Shown: positions 10,872 through 20,100 of the stretch, in pieces
Numbering within the stretch: the first letter of the stretch is position 1
How the letters are laid out: each line of letters begins with the position of its first letter
Assembly (NCBI GenBank): GCA_018292915.2
Contig: JACVVK020000035.1
Coordinates: 541,001 to 605,000, forward strand
DNA length: 64,000 bases
Source of the DNA: Batillaria attramentaria
Lineage: Eukaryota > Mollusca > Gastropoda > Batillariidae
Reading direction: 5' to 3'
Translations under genes and position numbers: made by a program
The notes under the pieces: generated by a model
Told to the model about the DNA's origin: nothing
What the model saw: the letters and a program-made list of their open reading frames with translations, nothing else
Databases searched by the model: none

Positions 10872-11147
10872 GGGCCCATATGTAAAAGTCGAGGTTAATT
10901 TAACCCACGGCTACGGGCCTAACGCAGACTAGAACAAAAGAAACCCAATAACAAAATTAAATAAAAAAAGGAAGCGAACGAAGGAAGACAAAATTCCTTC
11001 TGTAATGGCTTAGGCACCTTCCTGGAATGGGCCTGCTTCCTGATTTAAAACAAAAAACAGAAAATTTAACCCTAGAGCTAGTTTAGTTGGAGGTTAGACT
11101 CTAACCCAGGTCTAAAAGCCCTAACCTCGACTATTACATACGGGCCC
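10872..11147. mobile_element. Foldback element G, copy A (276 bp)
   Basis: Ends GGGCCC...AAAAGTCGAGGTTA and TAACCTCGACTATTACATAC...GGGCCC are inverted repeats of about 26 bp. A diverged copy in the opposite orientation lies at 13726-14012. No coding capacity. Confidence 0.75.
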
Positions 11148-11267
11148 AGGCCATCTACTCTTACGTTTCTCAAATAAAGGTTATTTCACTCCATTTATTT
11201 CATTTCTCTTTCGCATACTACTTCAGTAGATTTAACTTCACGTACATAATACTTGCCGCGTACTTAC

Positions 11268-11480
11268 AACGGTTTGACGTCCATCACTGACTGCCGATTC
11301 ATCAGCCGTTTTATGATCGATGTCGAATTCGATTTTTCTGGTACCAGAGGAATCTTTTGAGTGTGATTTGCTGTTCGCTTCTGCGTGTGACTTGCTCTTC
11401 TTCTTCGTCTTACTCACTTCTGAGTGTGACTTGCTCTTCTTATTCACCCTGCTCACTTCCGAGTGTTTTCCGCCGTGCCT
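11268..11480 (-). CDS. Cassette exon 9 of unknown repeat-exon gene
   Basis: 213 nt, 71 codons, phase 0 to 0, exactly 39 nt longer than exons 2, 3 and 12. RHGGKHSEVSRVNKKSK, SHSEVSKTKKKSK, SHAEANSKSHSKDSSG, TRKIEFDIDHKTADE and DGRQTV, then GTAAGT. It belongs to the subfamily with a KTADE/NANE insert, like exons 2, 3, 12 and 13. Internal GTGAGT and GTGAGC matches occur at 11412-11417 and 11451-11456. Confidence 0.78.
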
Positions 11481-11559
11481 CTTCAATAAACAAAAGCGGT
11501 TAGTCTGTATAAGTTACATATTTAAATTTGTTTTAATACTTTAGACGCCTTTCCCATTT

Positions 11560-11745
11560 TATTTTTGGAAAGCGCCGAGAACTGAACCCAGCACGCACGC
11601 TCACGTGAATCACACACATTCTCTCACACACTGGACATGAACACATTACACTCACGTGGCCAGCTCAGCTATTTAAGTTTCGGAATTTTATGACTGCATT
11701 TACTTTGGAATTTTATGGGCCGAACATTTCCAAACCTTCACCTAC
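11560..11745 (-). mobile_element. SINE-1 fragment
   Basis: Contains AAAGCGCCGAGAACTGAACCC, split by family drift, CACGCTCACGTGAATCACAC and GGACATGAACACATTACA. The tRNA-like head is missing. Confidence 0.75.
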
Positions 11746-11882
11746 ATAATACATTACACAATGACCACATGTATACCCACATCAACACCCGCTCATCAAA
11801 CACACTAAACGGGTGTCCATATGCGAACATAACATGTTTTCGATAAATGGATCTTTTATTCGTGTAGTTTCCGTTTACTTAC

Positions 11883-11900
11883 AACGGTTTGACGCCCAAC
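11883..11900 (-). pseudogene. Truncated cassette exon 10
   Basis: Only the last 18 nt of an exon before an intact GTAAGT donor, matching the end of exon 13 (GGGCGTCAAACCGTT type). Upstream of this the sequence switches to an A-run and (CT)n. Exon body and acceptor are lost. Confidence 0.6.
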
Positions 11901-12058
11901 CTTAAAAAAAATACCCCCCCCCCTCCTCTCTCTCTCGTGTGTATACCTACTTCAACACCCGCTCACCAAACACACTGAACGGTTTCCATATGCGAACATG
12001 ACCTGTTTTGGAGGAATAGATCTCGTGTCTTGTTATCGTGTGATTTCCGTTTACTTAC

Positions 12059-12262
12059 AGCTGTTTCGTGTCCATCACTGGCTGCCGGTTCATCATGATC
12101 AATCTCGAATTCAATTTTTTTGGTACCAGAGGAATCTTCTGAGTGTGATTTGTTGTTCGCTTCTGAGTGTGACTTGGTCTTCTTGTTCGTCTTACTCTCT
12201 TCTGAGTGTAACTTGCTCTTCTTATTCACCTTATTCGCGTCTGGGTGCCTTCCGCCGTACCT
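12059..12262 (-). CDS. Cassette exon 11 of unknown repeat-exon gene
   Basis: 204 nt, 68 codons, phase 0 to 0. RYGGRHPDANKVNKKSK, LHSEESKTNKKTK, SHSEANNKSHSEDSSG, TKKIEFEIDHDE and DGHETA, then GTAAGT. It has the best acceptor of the set (TTTGTTTATTACAG). The alternation CAG/AAG just before the exon in different copies fixes the exon start at AGG and hence phase 0. A short direct repeat of the acceptor region (TCTGTAATAAACAAAAG) follows on the plus strand. Confidence 0.78.
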
Positions 12263-12620
12263 CTGTAATAAACAAAAGTCTGTAATAAACAAAAGTCTAT
12301 AATCCTTATTTTTTTAATCTCTCTCTCTCTCTCTCAAGTAGCGACAAGTCTGAAACTTGGTCTACAGATTAACAACTCTTACGGTTCTCAAATAAAAGTC
12401 ATTTCACTTCATTTATTTCATTTCATTTCTCTGTCGTGAACTACACTCCAGTACATTAACATTAACTTCACATACATAATACAGTACACAATGCACACAT
12501 GTATACCTACTTCAACACCCATTCATCAAACACACTGAAAAGGTTCCCATATGCGAACATAAGCTGGTTTGGAGAAATGGATCTGGTGTCATGTGTTTTT
12601 TGTGATTTCCGTTTACTTAC

Positions 12621-12794
12621 AACGGTTTCACGTCCATCACCGTATGCCGTTTCATCAGCCGTTTTATGATCGATCTCGAATTCGATTTTTCTGGTACCCG
12701 AGGAATCTCCTGAACGTGATTTGCTGTTCGCTTCTGAGTGTGACTTGCTCTTCTTATTCGCCTTACTTACTTCTGAGTGCTTTCCGCCGTGCCT
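12621..12794 (-). CDS. Cassette exon 12 of unknown repeat-exon gene
   Basis: 174 nt, 58 codons, phase 0 to 0. RHGGKHSEVSKANKKSK, SHSEANSKSRSGDSSG, TRKIEFEIDHKTADE and GDGRETV, then GTAAGT. Here the E-V-S-K codons read GAA|GTAAGT (12765-12770), a perfect internal consensus donor in phase 0. Use of that site would leave a nine-codon exon. Confidence 0.78.
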
Positions 12795-12835
12795 CTTTAA
12801 TAAACAAAATTAGTCGGTCATTTGAAAAAAAAAAA

Positions 12836-12971
<136 letters not shown>

Positions 12972-13238
12972 GGCAACTCTGTAAATTGTCTGCAGACCAA
13001 CAAATGAAGCTCTTTTCTTTTCATTTCATTTCATTTTTCTCTCGTGTACTGGACATAAATACATGAACTTCACATACATAGTACTTTACACAATGCACAC
13101 AATGTATACTCAACACCCGCTCATCAAACACACTGAAAGGGTTACCATGTGGGATCATCATCATCATCATCATCATCATCATAATGAAGAGGAGAATGGA
13201 TCTCGTGTCTTGTTTTGGTGTGATTTTTTCTTACTTAC

Positions 13239-13335
13239 AACGGTTTGGCGCCCACCACTGTCCATTCTTTCATCATGGCTTTCATCGTCAATCTCGAATT
13301 CGATTTTTTTCTTATTCGAGGAATCGTTTTGGTCC
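13239..13335 (-). pseudogene. Cassette exon 13, 5' part lost
   Basis: The 3' part is intact: NVDQNDSSNKKKIEFEIDDE, then SHDERMDSGGRQTV, then GTAAGT. The opening GGKHSE modules and the acceptor are absent because a LINE 3' end lies directly upstream from about 13336. The left breakpoint of the LINE is approximate. Most diverged copy in sequence and the first in transcription order. Confidence 0.6.
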
Positions 13336-13705
13336 ACGTTTTTGTGAATGCTTCGGGCGGCTGCAGATACATAGTGAAGTGTTTTTAGGACATGAACACC
13401 AAATGGGTCTGTATTTCTTACGATGTTTTCGGTTCGCCACCCCTACAGTCTGGAACTCTCTACCTATGGGGCTGAGACAACAACCATCTTTATCAGCTGT
13501 TAGATCTGCACTGAAAACCCACTTATTTCAACAGGCCTTCAACTGATGTGTTTTTGTATTGTGTGATGTGTAATATGTATTGATTGACGTGTTGGTCTGT
13601 ATAGTGTGAATGTGTATGAGTGACGTGTGTTAGTGCAATGAGTCACTGTGTCTGAGAAGTGCGCTATAGAAATGAAATTTACTATTTATTATTATTATTA
13701 TTCTT
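13336..13705 (+). mobile_element. LINE 3' end (CR1/L2-like)
   Basis: Encodes FATPTVWNSLPMGLRQQPSL and SALKTHLFQQAFN, then a stop, the C-terminal end of ORF2. The 3' UTR ends GCGCTATAGAAATGAAATTT followed by (ATT)n. It truncates cassette exon 13. Confidence 0.85.
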
Positions 13706-13725
13706 GACGTGGCCATTATTATTCT

Positions 13726-14012
13726 GGGCCCGCATGTAAAAGTCGGGGTTAGGGAGTTTAGCCCCGGGTTGAGTCTAACCTCGAACTAAACTAGCTCTAG
13801 GGTTAAATTTTCTGTTTTTTGTTTGTTTGTTTTTTAAATCAGGAAGCGGGTCCATTTCAGCAAGGTGCCTATGCCGTTATAGAAGGATTTTAGTCTTTCT
13901 TTCTTCGCTTCCTTTTTTTTAATTTAAGCTTGTTTTGGGGTTTCTTTTGTCCTACTCTGGGTTAGGCCTGTAGCCGTGGGTTAAATTAACCTCGAGTTCT
14001 ACTTACGGGCCC
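13726..14012. mobile_element. Foldback element G, copy B (287 bp)
   Basis: GGGCCCGCATGTAAAAGTCG at the left and its inverted counterpart CTACTTACGGGCCC at the right. The interior is the reverse complement of copy A at 10872-11147 with substitutions. Confidence 0.75.
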
Positions 14013-14094
14013 TGGTGTTCGCATATTTTCTGAGTAGCTGTCGAAGCTGTATTGCAATTGGTACATAACGCTTAAAAGCCTATGCAAAAATCGA

Positions 14095-14255
14095 AATTTT
14101 ACTTGAAATCTTCAGATCAGTAGAGGCCACTTCAAGCCACTATCATGCAATGTGCAGCGGTCTCGGGCCTAGTGGGGAAAGCCCACGCCTTGTGAACCTG
14201 ACCTCTCGCCTTAATCGTGAAGTCTTAACCACTAGACCACCGATTAATGCAAGTT
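14095..14255. mobile_element. Foldback element C fragment plus tRNA-like tail
   Basis: Contains GGCCACTTCAAGCCACTATC and CAGCGGTCTCG, as at 30940-31110 and 63585-63750. It is followed by CTTAACCACTAGACCACCGA, the reverse of a SINE tRNA-like head. Confidence 0.55.
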
Positions 14256-14359
14256 TTAAAGATGTGTTTCACTTGCAATTTTCCTATGAGACGTTTATTA
14301 GGAGTGCAAAATAGTTTGCCTTGATACCGTCTCTGAATGCAGGATGTGTGATAACTTAC

Positions 14360-14487
14360 CCACTGTATGTCCTTTATTAGGAATGTCCTTTAGGCTATAA
14401 GTCCATTGATACAGTCTAGCAATTTTGCCATCTCTGCAGATCATGAAAGGCACCAGATGATCAGCATAGCTGCCGGCTGATCTTCTT
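14360..14487 (-). CDS. Candidate exon, unknown product
   Basis: 128 nt open on the minus strand between an acceptor-like GCCAACAG and a perfect GTAAGT donor. Encodes RRSAGSYADHLVPF, MICRDGKIARLYQWT and YSLKDIPNKGHTV. It needs one base from the previous exon's split codon and leaves one, so its phase does not fit the phase-0 cassettes directly. It does fit behind the exon at 17661-17857. I do not recognise the fold. A (CA)n tract lies immediately upstream. Confidence 0.4.
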
Positions 14488-14502
14488 CTGTTGGCTTTCA
14501 AG

Positions 14503-14508
<6 letters not shown>

Positions 14509-14586
<78 letters not shown>

Positions 14587-14669
14587 ACGCGCGCACCAGA
14601 AGAGTAAAAGAATAGATGCAAGAAGAACAACGAAAAATACTCTTATTTTTTTCTCTCTCTCTTTGGGCA

Positions 14670-14740
<71 letters not shown>
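14509..14740. repeat. Two (CA)n tracts
   Basis: Pure CA at 14509-14584 and 14674-14740, separated by about 90 bp that contains a short CT run. Confidence 0.95.
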
Positions 14741-14743
<3 letters not shown>

Positions 14744-15240
14744 AAACATTGACAGCGGGCGCAGTTTCCACATGACATGGTGTAAAACGTATGGCAGACC
14801 GGCTGACAATAGCAGTTATAACAAACGAATGCTTGAACTATACTATACCAGACATAACAGACCACAGCAGGCAATTCACTAGTCTAAAACAAAGCGTTTA
14901 TACAGGAAAGATACTCTTCTTCGACCTTTGTAACTATAACCACATGTCATGGAATTTCTGTATGCAAATTAAGGCATAAGCCTCATGTTTTACTGAAACT
15001 CCTCTCCTTTCTTACGCCGAGAAATCTCAGAAATTTCAACAGACTTGTAAAGGCCCAAACTGAAATCTGGGGACTCTTTCTTAAGGCCTTTAATTTGACA
15101 TCCAGTTTCAGCCCCTGCAATTATCAGAGCCCCCAAAACAAATTTAGAGCCTCAGTCGAGATTTAGAACTGAAATGACAGAAAAGGAAGAAATGTGACGC
15201 CCCCTCTCCCCGCCCCCGAAACTTCATTTGAGGCACCAAT
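14741..15240. other. No gene seen
   Basis: Short frames only, with no recognisable element before the SINE-1 pair. Confidence 0.5.
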
Positions 15241-15244
15241 TATA

Positions 15245-15900
15245 TATTGATAATAATAATAATGAGTATTGTATAGGCGCTTTACCCAATTTCATGAATC
15301 GGCTCAAAGCGCCGCGAACTGAACCCAACACGCACGCTCACGTGAATCACGCGCATTCTCTCACACACTGGACATGAACACATTACAATCACGTGGTGCG
15401 AAGGGTCAGCTCAGCTATTTAAATTTCGGAATTTAGAATTGCATTTATTTTTCAAATTTGGTGGGCTGAACATTTCCAAAGCAGAGGGGGAGGAAGCCGG
15501 AGTACCCGGAGAGAACCCCCCGACGATCGGCCCGAATGAACGAATAATAATAATAATAATAGCTGTGTATTGTGTAGGCGCTTTACCCAGATTCTGAACT
15601 GGCTAGAAGTGCCGCGAGATGAACCCAACACGCACGCTCACGTGAATCACACGCATTCTCTCACACACTGGACATGAACACATTACAATCACGTGGCGCG
15701 AAGAGTCAGCTCAGCTGTTTTTGTCTAGGAATTTGGAATTGCGTTTATCTTCAAAGCAAAGGGGGAGGAAGCCGGAGTACCCGGAGAGAACCTCCGACGA
15801 TCGGCCAGAAAGGACGGTGCCACGTATGAAAAGTGGGACTCGAACTTGACCTCTGGCATTGGTGACGAAATCTCTTAACTATCAGACCATCGACCATCAC
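15245..15900 (-). mobile_element. Two adjacent SINE-1 copies
   Basis: Two copies in the same orientation, each opening with an (ATA)n/(AAT)n tail on the plus strand: 15245-15535 and 15541-15900. Both hold GGCGCTTTACCC, AACCCAACACGCACGCTCAC and GAGGGGGAGGAAGCCGGAGT. The first lacks the tRNA-like head. The second keeps a mutated one. Confidence 0.85.
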
Positions 15901-16011
15901 ATGCATCTTCTCCCACACCGGACATAAACCCAGTACAGTCACTTGGGGCAAGTGATAAGTTGTCAGCTCAGTTATTAAGGTTTCGGGATTTTTAGAATTC
16001 ATGAAATTTAC
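15901..16011 (-). mobile_element. Degenerate SINE-1 fragment
   Basis: Contains CACACCGGACATAAACC, CAGCTCAGTTATT and TTTCGGGATTTTTAGAATT, diverged from the SINE-1 middle. It abuts the candidate exon donor at 16012. Confidence 0.5.
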
Positions 16012-16205
16012 CTCGACGGCTTGGGAAACCAGACGATGGTATTTGTTGTGCAGGTGTCCAGGAGGGAGCGAATTAACTACAGTCCACAGTCGAGTCACGT
16101 GTCGGAGTATGGCCTTACGCCAGTTACGGTCATCCTGCTCTATCACCAGCCCGGCCACCAGCCAGCGTCGACGCATCGTCTGCACGCGCCACGGAATGTG
16201 TCCAG
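16012..16205 (-). CDS. Candidate exon, unknown product
   Basis: 194 nt open on the minus strand between acceptor TGCTCCTTTACAG and donor GTCGAG|GTAAAT. Encodes GHIPWRVQTMRRRWLVAGLV, IEQDDRNWRKAILRHVTRLW and TVVNSLPPGHLHNKYHRL, ending in VSQAVE. It starts with two bases of a split codon and ends in phase 0, the phase the cassette exons need, so it could be spliced directly to them. The donor overlaps degenerate SINE-1 sequence, which weakens the call. No family recognised. Confidence 0.35.
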
Positions 16206-16221
16206 CTGTAAAGGAGCATGC

Positions 16222-16510
16222 TTTTTTTCGCTGACTACTTTATTGTCCATTTCGGGAAATTCGGGTTGCTTCTCTCGGGAGAGCCACCCAATACCTATCC
16301 TAGTTTTGCAAGTTAGCTTTGGGAGGAAATCCGGATAACCCGGACAGAAACCCCCCGATGAGCAGCCCGGTATCCAGCAAGAACCAGTATCACATAATTA
16401 TCACAAGCTAGACCTGAGCTTCAACCCACGCTTCATCGCCGTGACAGCGGTGGTGGCCGTTCAATAGCGCAGCGGTTCAGTCCACCGCGCTACCTATTAC
16501 AGTATTAGAC
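16222..16510. other. Degenerate retroposon-like sequence
   Basis: GGAGGAAATCCGGATAACCC and GACAGAAACCCCCCGATGAG resemble the SINE-1 core but with many changes. Probably a related SINE family. Confidence 0.35.
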
Positions 16511-16732
16511 CACCGCTCATCCCATTTGCTTCAAGTACAAGTATTCCTTTCAATGTTTTTTTCTTTGCCTTCTTCTTTATTCATCAACAGTTTTCATTGA
16601 GAAAACATACTTTATTTTTGTTAAAACGCCTAACGGAACTGAATATACATGTTACTTAATGTTTCAAAGTGCCCCCCCCCCCCGCCTCTCCTCCCTTGCC
16701 CCCTCAATAGATGCACATTATTTTTACCGCAG

Positions 16733-17046
16733 TTAATAAGAAGATTGATCCCACAAGCAGTCGGTGTAAATGTGACGACCCTGGACCCTGTTCTCCTGAT
16801 CAGCTCCAAGAGACTGCAGTTACAGACATCGCGCCGTTCTGCAGATCGCAAATCCCTGGCAAGATATTTGAACATAGAAAATGCGTGTGTGTGTGTCTCA
16901 AGAGATTCGAGGTCAAACCGGGATCCAGCTTACCGCGCGCCGTAGAATTTACCCGTCACCCAGGCACCTTGTGCGTGCACAACCCTTGCCAACAGGGCGA
17001 TTTTAGCAATTTTTCGATTTCAAAGAGGTCTTCCTCAGATGTTTCC
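16733..17046 (+). CDS. Possible Cys-rich exon, plus strand
   Basis: After an acceptor-like TATTTTTACCGCAG an open frame reads INKKIDPTSSRCKCDDPGPC, SPDQLQETAV, APFCRSQIPGKIFEHRKC and further Cys pairs, then HPGTLCVHNPCQQGD and a stop near 17047. The Cys spacing resembles an extracellular Cys-rich module, but no family is recognised and a short GTGTGT run supplies part of the Cys-Val stretch. Could be a terminal exon or chance. Confidence 0.22.
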
Positions 17047-17049
17047 TAA

Positions 17050-17334
17050 AGCCAGCTCTTCTTCTTAACTGGGCACAGCGCACGAAACACTGAACACAGA
17101 GGTGCTCGGTGACAAACCGAGTGAAGATGCACTGTCCGCCATGCACGGTTTGCACGCCGAATGACGTAGTACAGCCAGTCAGAATTAGTTGTGGAAACCA
17201 CAGTCACAGTTGTGGCTATTTGAAATCCAGGTTGCTGTGATGACGCCACAGCGGCTGAAACCCCCCAAATCACAACTGTGTCACAACTGTGGACAGCACT
17301 GTGGCGCTCCGCACTGCTCAGTTAAGAGCCGGCT
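17050..17334. mobile_element. PIF/Harbinger-like MITE, copy 1 (285 bp)
   Basis: Terminal repeats AGCCAGCTCTT...AACTGGGCA and TCAGTTAAGAGCCGGCT. Flanked by TAA on both sides (17047-17049 and 17335-17337), the 3-bp target duplication typical of PIF/Harbinger. The interior is the reverse complement of copy 2. Confidence 0.75.
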
Positions 17335-17660
17335 TAATCGTGTTTGGTATGGTTTGAAAGATACTTGTATGGAAAACTATTTTTGACTGGAAAAATTGAG
17401 CATAGAGACCACAGTGAGAGCGGAGATAGCGGAGTGGAGACCCGGGGTCTGGGTGCGTGGCTGGCAACGGTATGCAAGGGCTCTACACAAACGCTGGATG
17501 CGTGGTCGTGAGAAAGTTAAACTGAACAGCACATGCAGTTACCGACATTAGCATCATCAGTGAGAGTAAGTCTTTGTCAAAAGATGGGAGTGTCAACCAT
17601 TAAAGGAGTAAATTCCTATATCACCTCTAGACGAGAATTCAATGTTTGAATCTTACTCAC

Positions 17661-17857
17661 ATGATCAGCAAGTCGCTCAGCGTGTTGATACAAGAGGCGA
17701 GTTGTGGCATTTCTAGGAGATGCGCTTGGTCACACACCATCACAGCATCACCTGCCTTTCGACACTGGGATGGGCATTGTCCTTTATTCCATGCCGTGCT
17801 TCCATTGGTGAGTTCACCAGGATAGCTCTTAAATTTGCCTTGGTCAGCTTGACCCGT
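17661..17857 (-). CDS. Candidate extracellular exon, unknown product
   Basis: 197 nt with strong splice signals: acceptor TTTGTTTCTACAG and donor CTGATCAT|GTGAGTAAG. Encodes TGQADQGKFKSYPGELTNGS, TAWNKGQCPSQCRKAGDAVM and VCDQAHLLEMPQLASC, then INTLSDLLI. Four cysteines and an N-glycosylation sequon (NGS) suggest a secreted or extracellular module. Phase 0 at the start, two bases left over at the end, which matches the candidate exon at 14360-14487. It may be an upstream part of the cassette-exon gene or a separate gene. Confidence 0.55.
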
Positions 17858-17869
17858 CTGTAGAAACAA

Positions 17870-18135
17870 ACAGTTTCATATTGACAAAGAACAGAAAAGA
17901 ACATGAAAATGCAGCGTTCAGAGATCTAAAAGCATTTCAGGTTCACTACGTTCATTCATAACGGCAATAACTGAATGCTCACTTGTATTATCTGCAAACT
18001 CCAGTTTTCATATTGTCAAAGAACAGAAAAGAGCATGGTAGTTTAAAATGCAGTGTTAAGAGTCTAAAACAATTCAGGTCGACTAAGTACACAATGGCAA
18101 TAAGTGAATGTGCATTTGTATTATCTGTCCAAACG
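17870..18135. repeat. Tandem duplication, period about 134 bp
   Basis: TTTCATATTG...CAAAGAACAGAAAAG begins at about 17872 and again at about 18006. Both units end near a TGTATTATCTG block. Confidence 0.8.
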
Positions 18136-18360
18136 ATACAGTAGCAGCACAAAAGTGTCATACTGGCAATGGAGGACTTGACGCTACCGACGATAAGGAC
18201 CACAGCAGCAGCATCAGCAAGGCGTTCACCACCACCTTCATCTACATCGTCATCGTCACCGTCCTGAGATCAGTCGTCAGTGCCGGCGAAACTACAACAA
18301 TATAATAATAACGTTTATTCTGATCTTGCGAGAACACAACCAAAAAAGAAAGAAACCGGG

Positions 18361-18376
18361 GGGGGGGGGGGGGGGA
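18361..18376. repeat. G homopolymer run
   Basis: Uninterrupted G-run following a polypurine stretch, possible quadruplex-forming or assembly-sensitive site. Confidence 0.85.
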
Positions 18377-18443
18377 TAAACAATGGGGAAAACCAGTGCT
18401 CAACAGCAGAAGGTACTGTCGCAGGGATCAGCTAAGACTCTTG

Positions 18444-18757
18444 AGCCGGCTCTTAACTGGGCACTGCGGAGCGCCACAGTGCTGTCCACAGTTGTGATTT
18501 TGGGGGTTTCCGCCGCTGTGGCGTCATCACAGCAACCTGGATTTCAAACAGCCACAACTGTGACTGTGGTTTCCACAACAAATTTTGATTGGCTGTACTA
18601 CGTCACTCGGCGCGCAAACATGGCGGACAGTGCATCTTCAATCGGTTTGTCCCCGAGCACATCTGTGTTTATTTTTGTAGTTAGTAGACACACCGAGCGC
18701 AACGACTGTGATGTGCACGGGTGTGTTTTGCGCGCTGTGCCCAGTTAAGAGCAGGCT
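18444..18757. mobile_element. PIF/Harbinger-like MITE, copy 2 (314 bp)
   Basis: AGCCGGCTCTTAACTGGGCA at the left and TGCCCAGTTAAGAGCAGGCT at the right. Flanks are TTG and TTA, compatible with a mutated TTA duplication. Inverted relative to copy 1. Confidence 0.78.
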
Positions 18758-18957
18758 TTAGGTTCGCCAAAAACAGAGAAAGTAGCTAGTGTAGGCAGAA
18801 GTTTATTATACAGCCGAACTTGCGCAGCGACGCCGAGAGTGTCACGAACTAGGCGCGGTTGCTATTCAGCATCGTGTCCGGCATTCCACAGTAGTGTTCC
18901 TAGACTTTTTACGGAGGGAAGATCTCTTTCGTGAATCCAGGCCAAAGGAAAGAGGCG

Positions 18958-19220
18958 TTGCAAAGGTTGGAACTGAGGTTTACACTTCCTGATATCACAG
19001 TAACTCCAAAACACAAATACCTGTACAGGGTGTGGCAGATCTAACTAGAAACAGAGAAATCAAGGTAACAACCATATTGGGAAATGAGCTCAGTTGCAAA
19101 GTTTGAAACTGAGGTCAGTACACTTCCTGATATCACAGTATCTCCAAGCACAAATATCTGCAGAGAGTGTGGCAGGTCTAGCTAGAAACATAGATCAAGG
19201 TAACGATATCGATACTGGGA
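18958..19220. repeat. Tandem duplication, period about 136 bp
   Basis: Two units each contain ACACTTCCTGATATCACAGT and GTGTGGCAG.TCTA.CTAGAAACA. No coding frame. Confidence 0.75.
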
Positions 19221-19344
19221 CATCAGCAAGTTCATGACAAACACTTTTCTAGCATCGCCTTTCTTCGTTGTTGTCGTCTCCTTCTTCCTCTGTAGACTCA
19301 AATATGCGGAGGTGATCAGGATCGAAAGTTAAAGGTTAAAACTA

Positions 19345-19705
19345 TGTAAATTGGACGGGGTAGTCTGTCAGGGGATGGCGAGGGTTGGCTGGATGTTGTG
19401 GAGGCTGCAGCCAGGTCTCCTCTGGAAGGACTCTATTGAAGCCCTGTTCAACTCCTTCTTCCCTCGAACACTGAGGGCCTGGAATACACTTCCACCTCGG
19501 CTCCCTCAGTTGAGTCCTTCCGGGAAAGACAGCTGCAGCCTCCACAACCTGCAGTCAACCCCCGTAACCCCCTAATTGTACCCTCCCCTCCAATGTTCAT
19601 ATTTGAACTTTTTAATCTCTCCCTCCTGACTACCTCCGGTTATTGAGTCACAACATAGAGTTAGTCACACTCTAAAAGCCCAACTCTTCAAAGGATGAAG
19701 AAGAA
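19345..19705 (+). mobile_element. LINE 3' end with (GAA)n tail
   Basis: Frame reads IEALFNSFFPRTLRAWNTLP, then PRLPQLSPSGKDSC, the end of a LINE ORF2. It is followed by a UTR and GAAGAAGAAGAAGG. A second, more damaged copy is at 35590-35970. Confidence 0.75.
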
Positions 19706-19996
19706 GAAGAAGGAGCCGAAATGGTACTGGTGGTGGCTTATTCCAAGCTCTCAATGTTCGTGGAAAAAAGAGCTGTGCAGGGCTGGATGGGTGGTGTATT
19801 CCAGGTAGAGTCTTTGGCTCCTCGCGTGCACTGGTTGCGTACATATTTCGGGTAAGGAGGTACGATCAAGTCTATAAAATGGAATACTCACCGTCAGCCT
19901 TGTGCCACGGTGGGACAATCTTTAAAAAAAAAGAAAAAAAAAAGATGCTGACGTCATTTCTGGCTGAAAATGTGACGTCATTTCGCAAGAGAATTT

Positions 19997-20046
19997 TTGG
20001 CTCACTTGTGTAACAAAGTGAGTCTATGTAATAACCCTCCGTCGTC

Positions 20047-20100
<54 letters not shown>

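Noticed and set aside
18125..18303. Plus-strand frame with VAAQKCHTGNGGLD and a hydrophobic stretch (FTTTFIYIVIVTVLRSVV)
   Set aside because: Could be a terminal exon, but the acceptor is weak, no polyadenylation signal follows, and it lies among tandem duplications and opposite-strand exon candidates.
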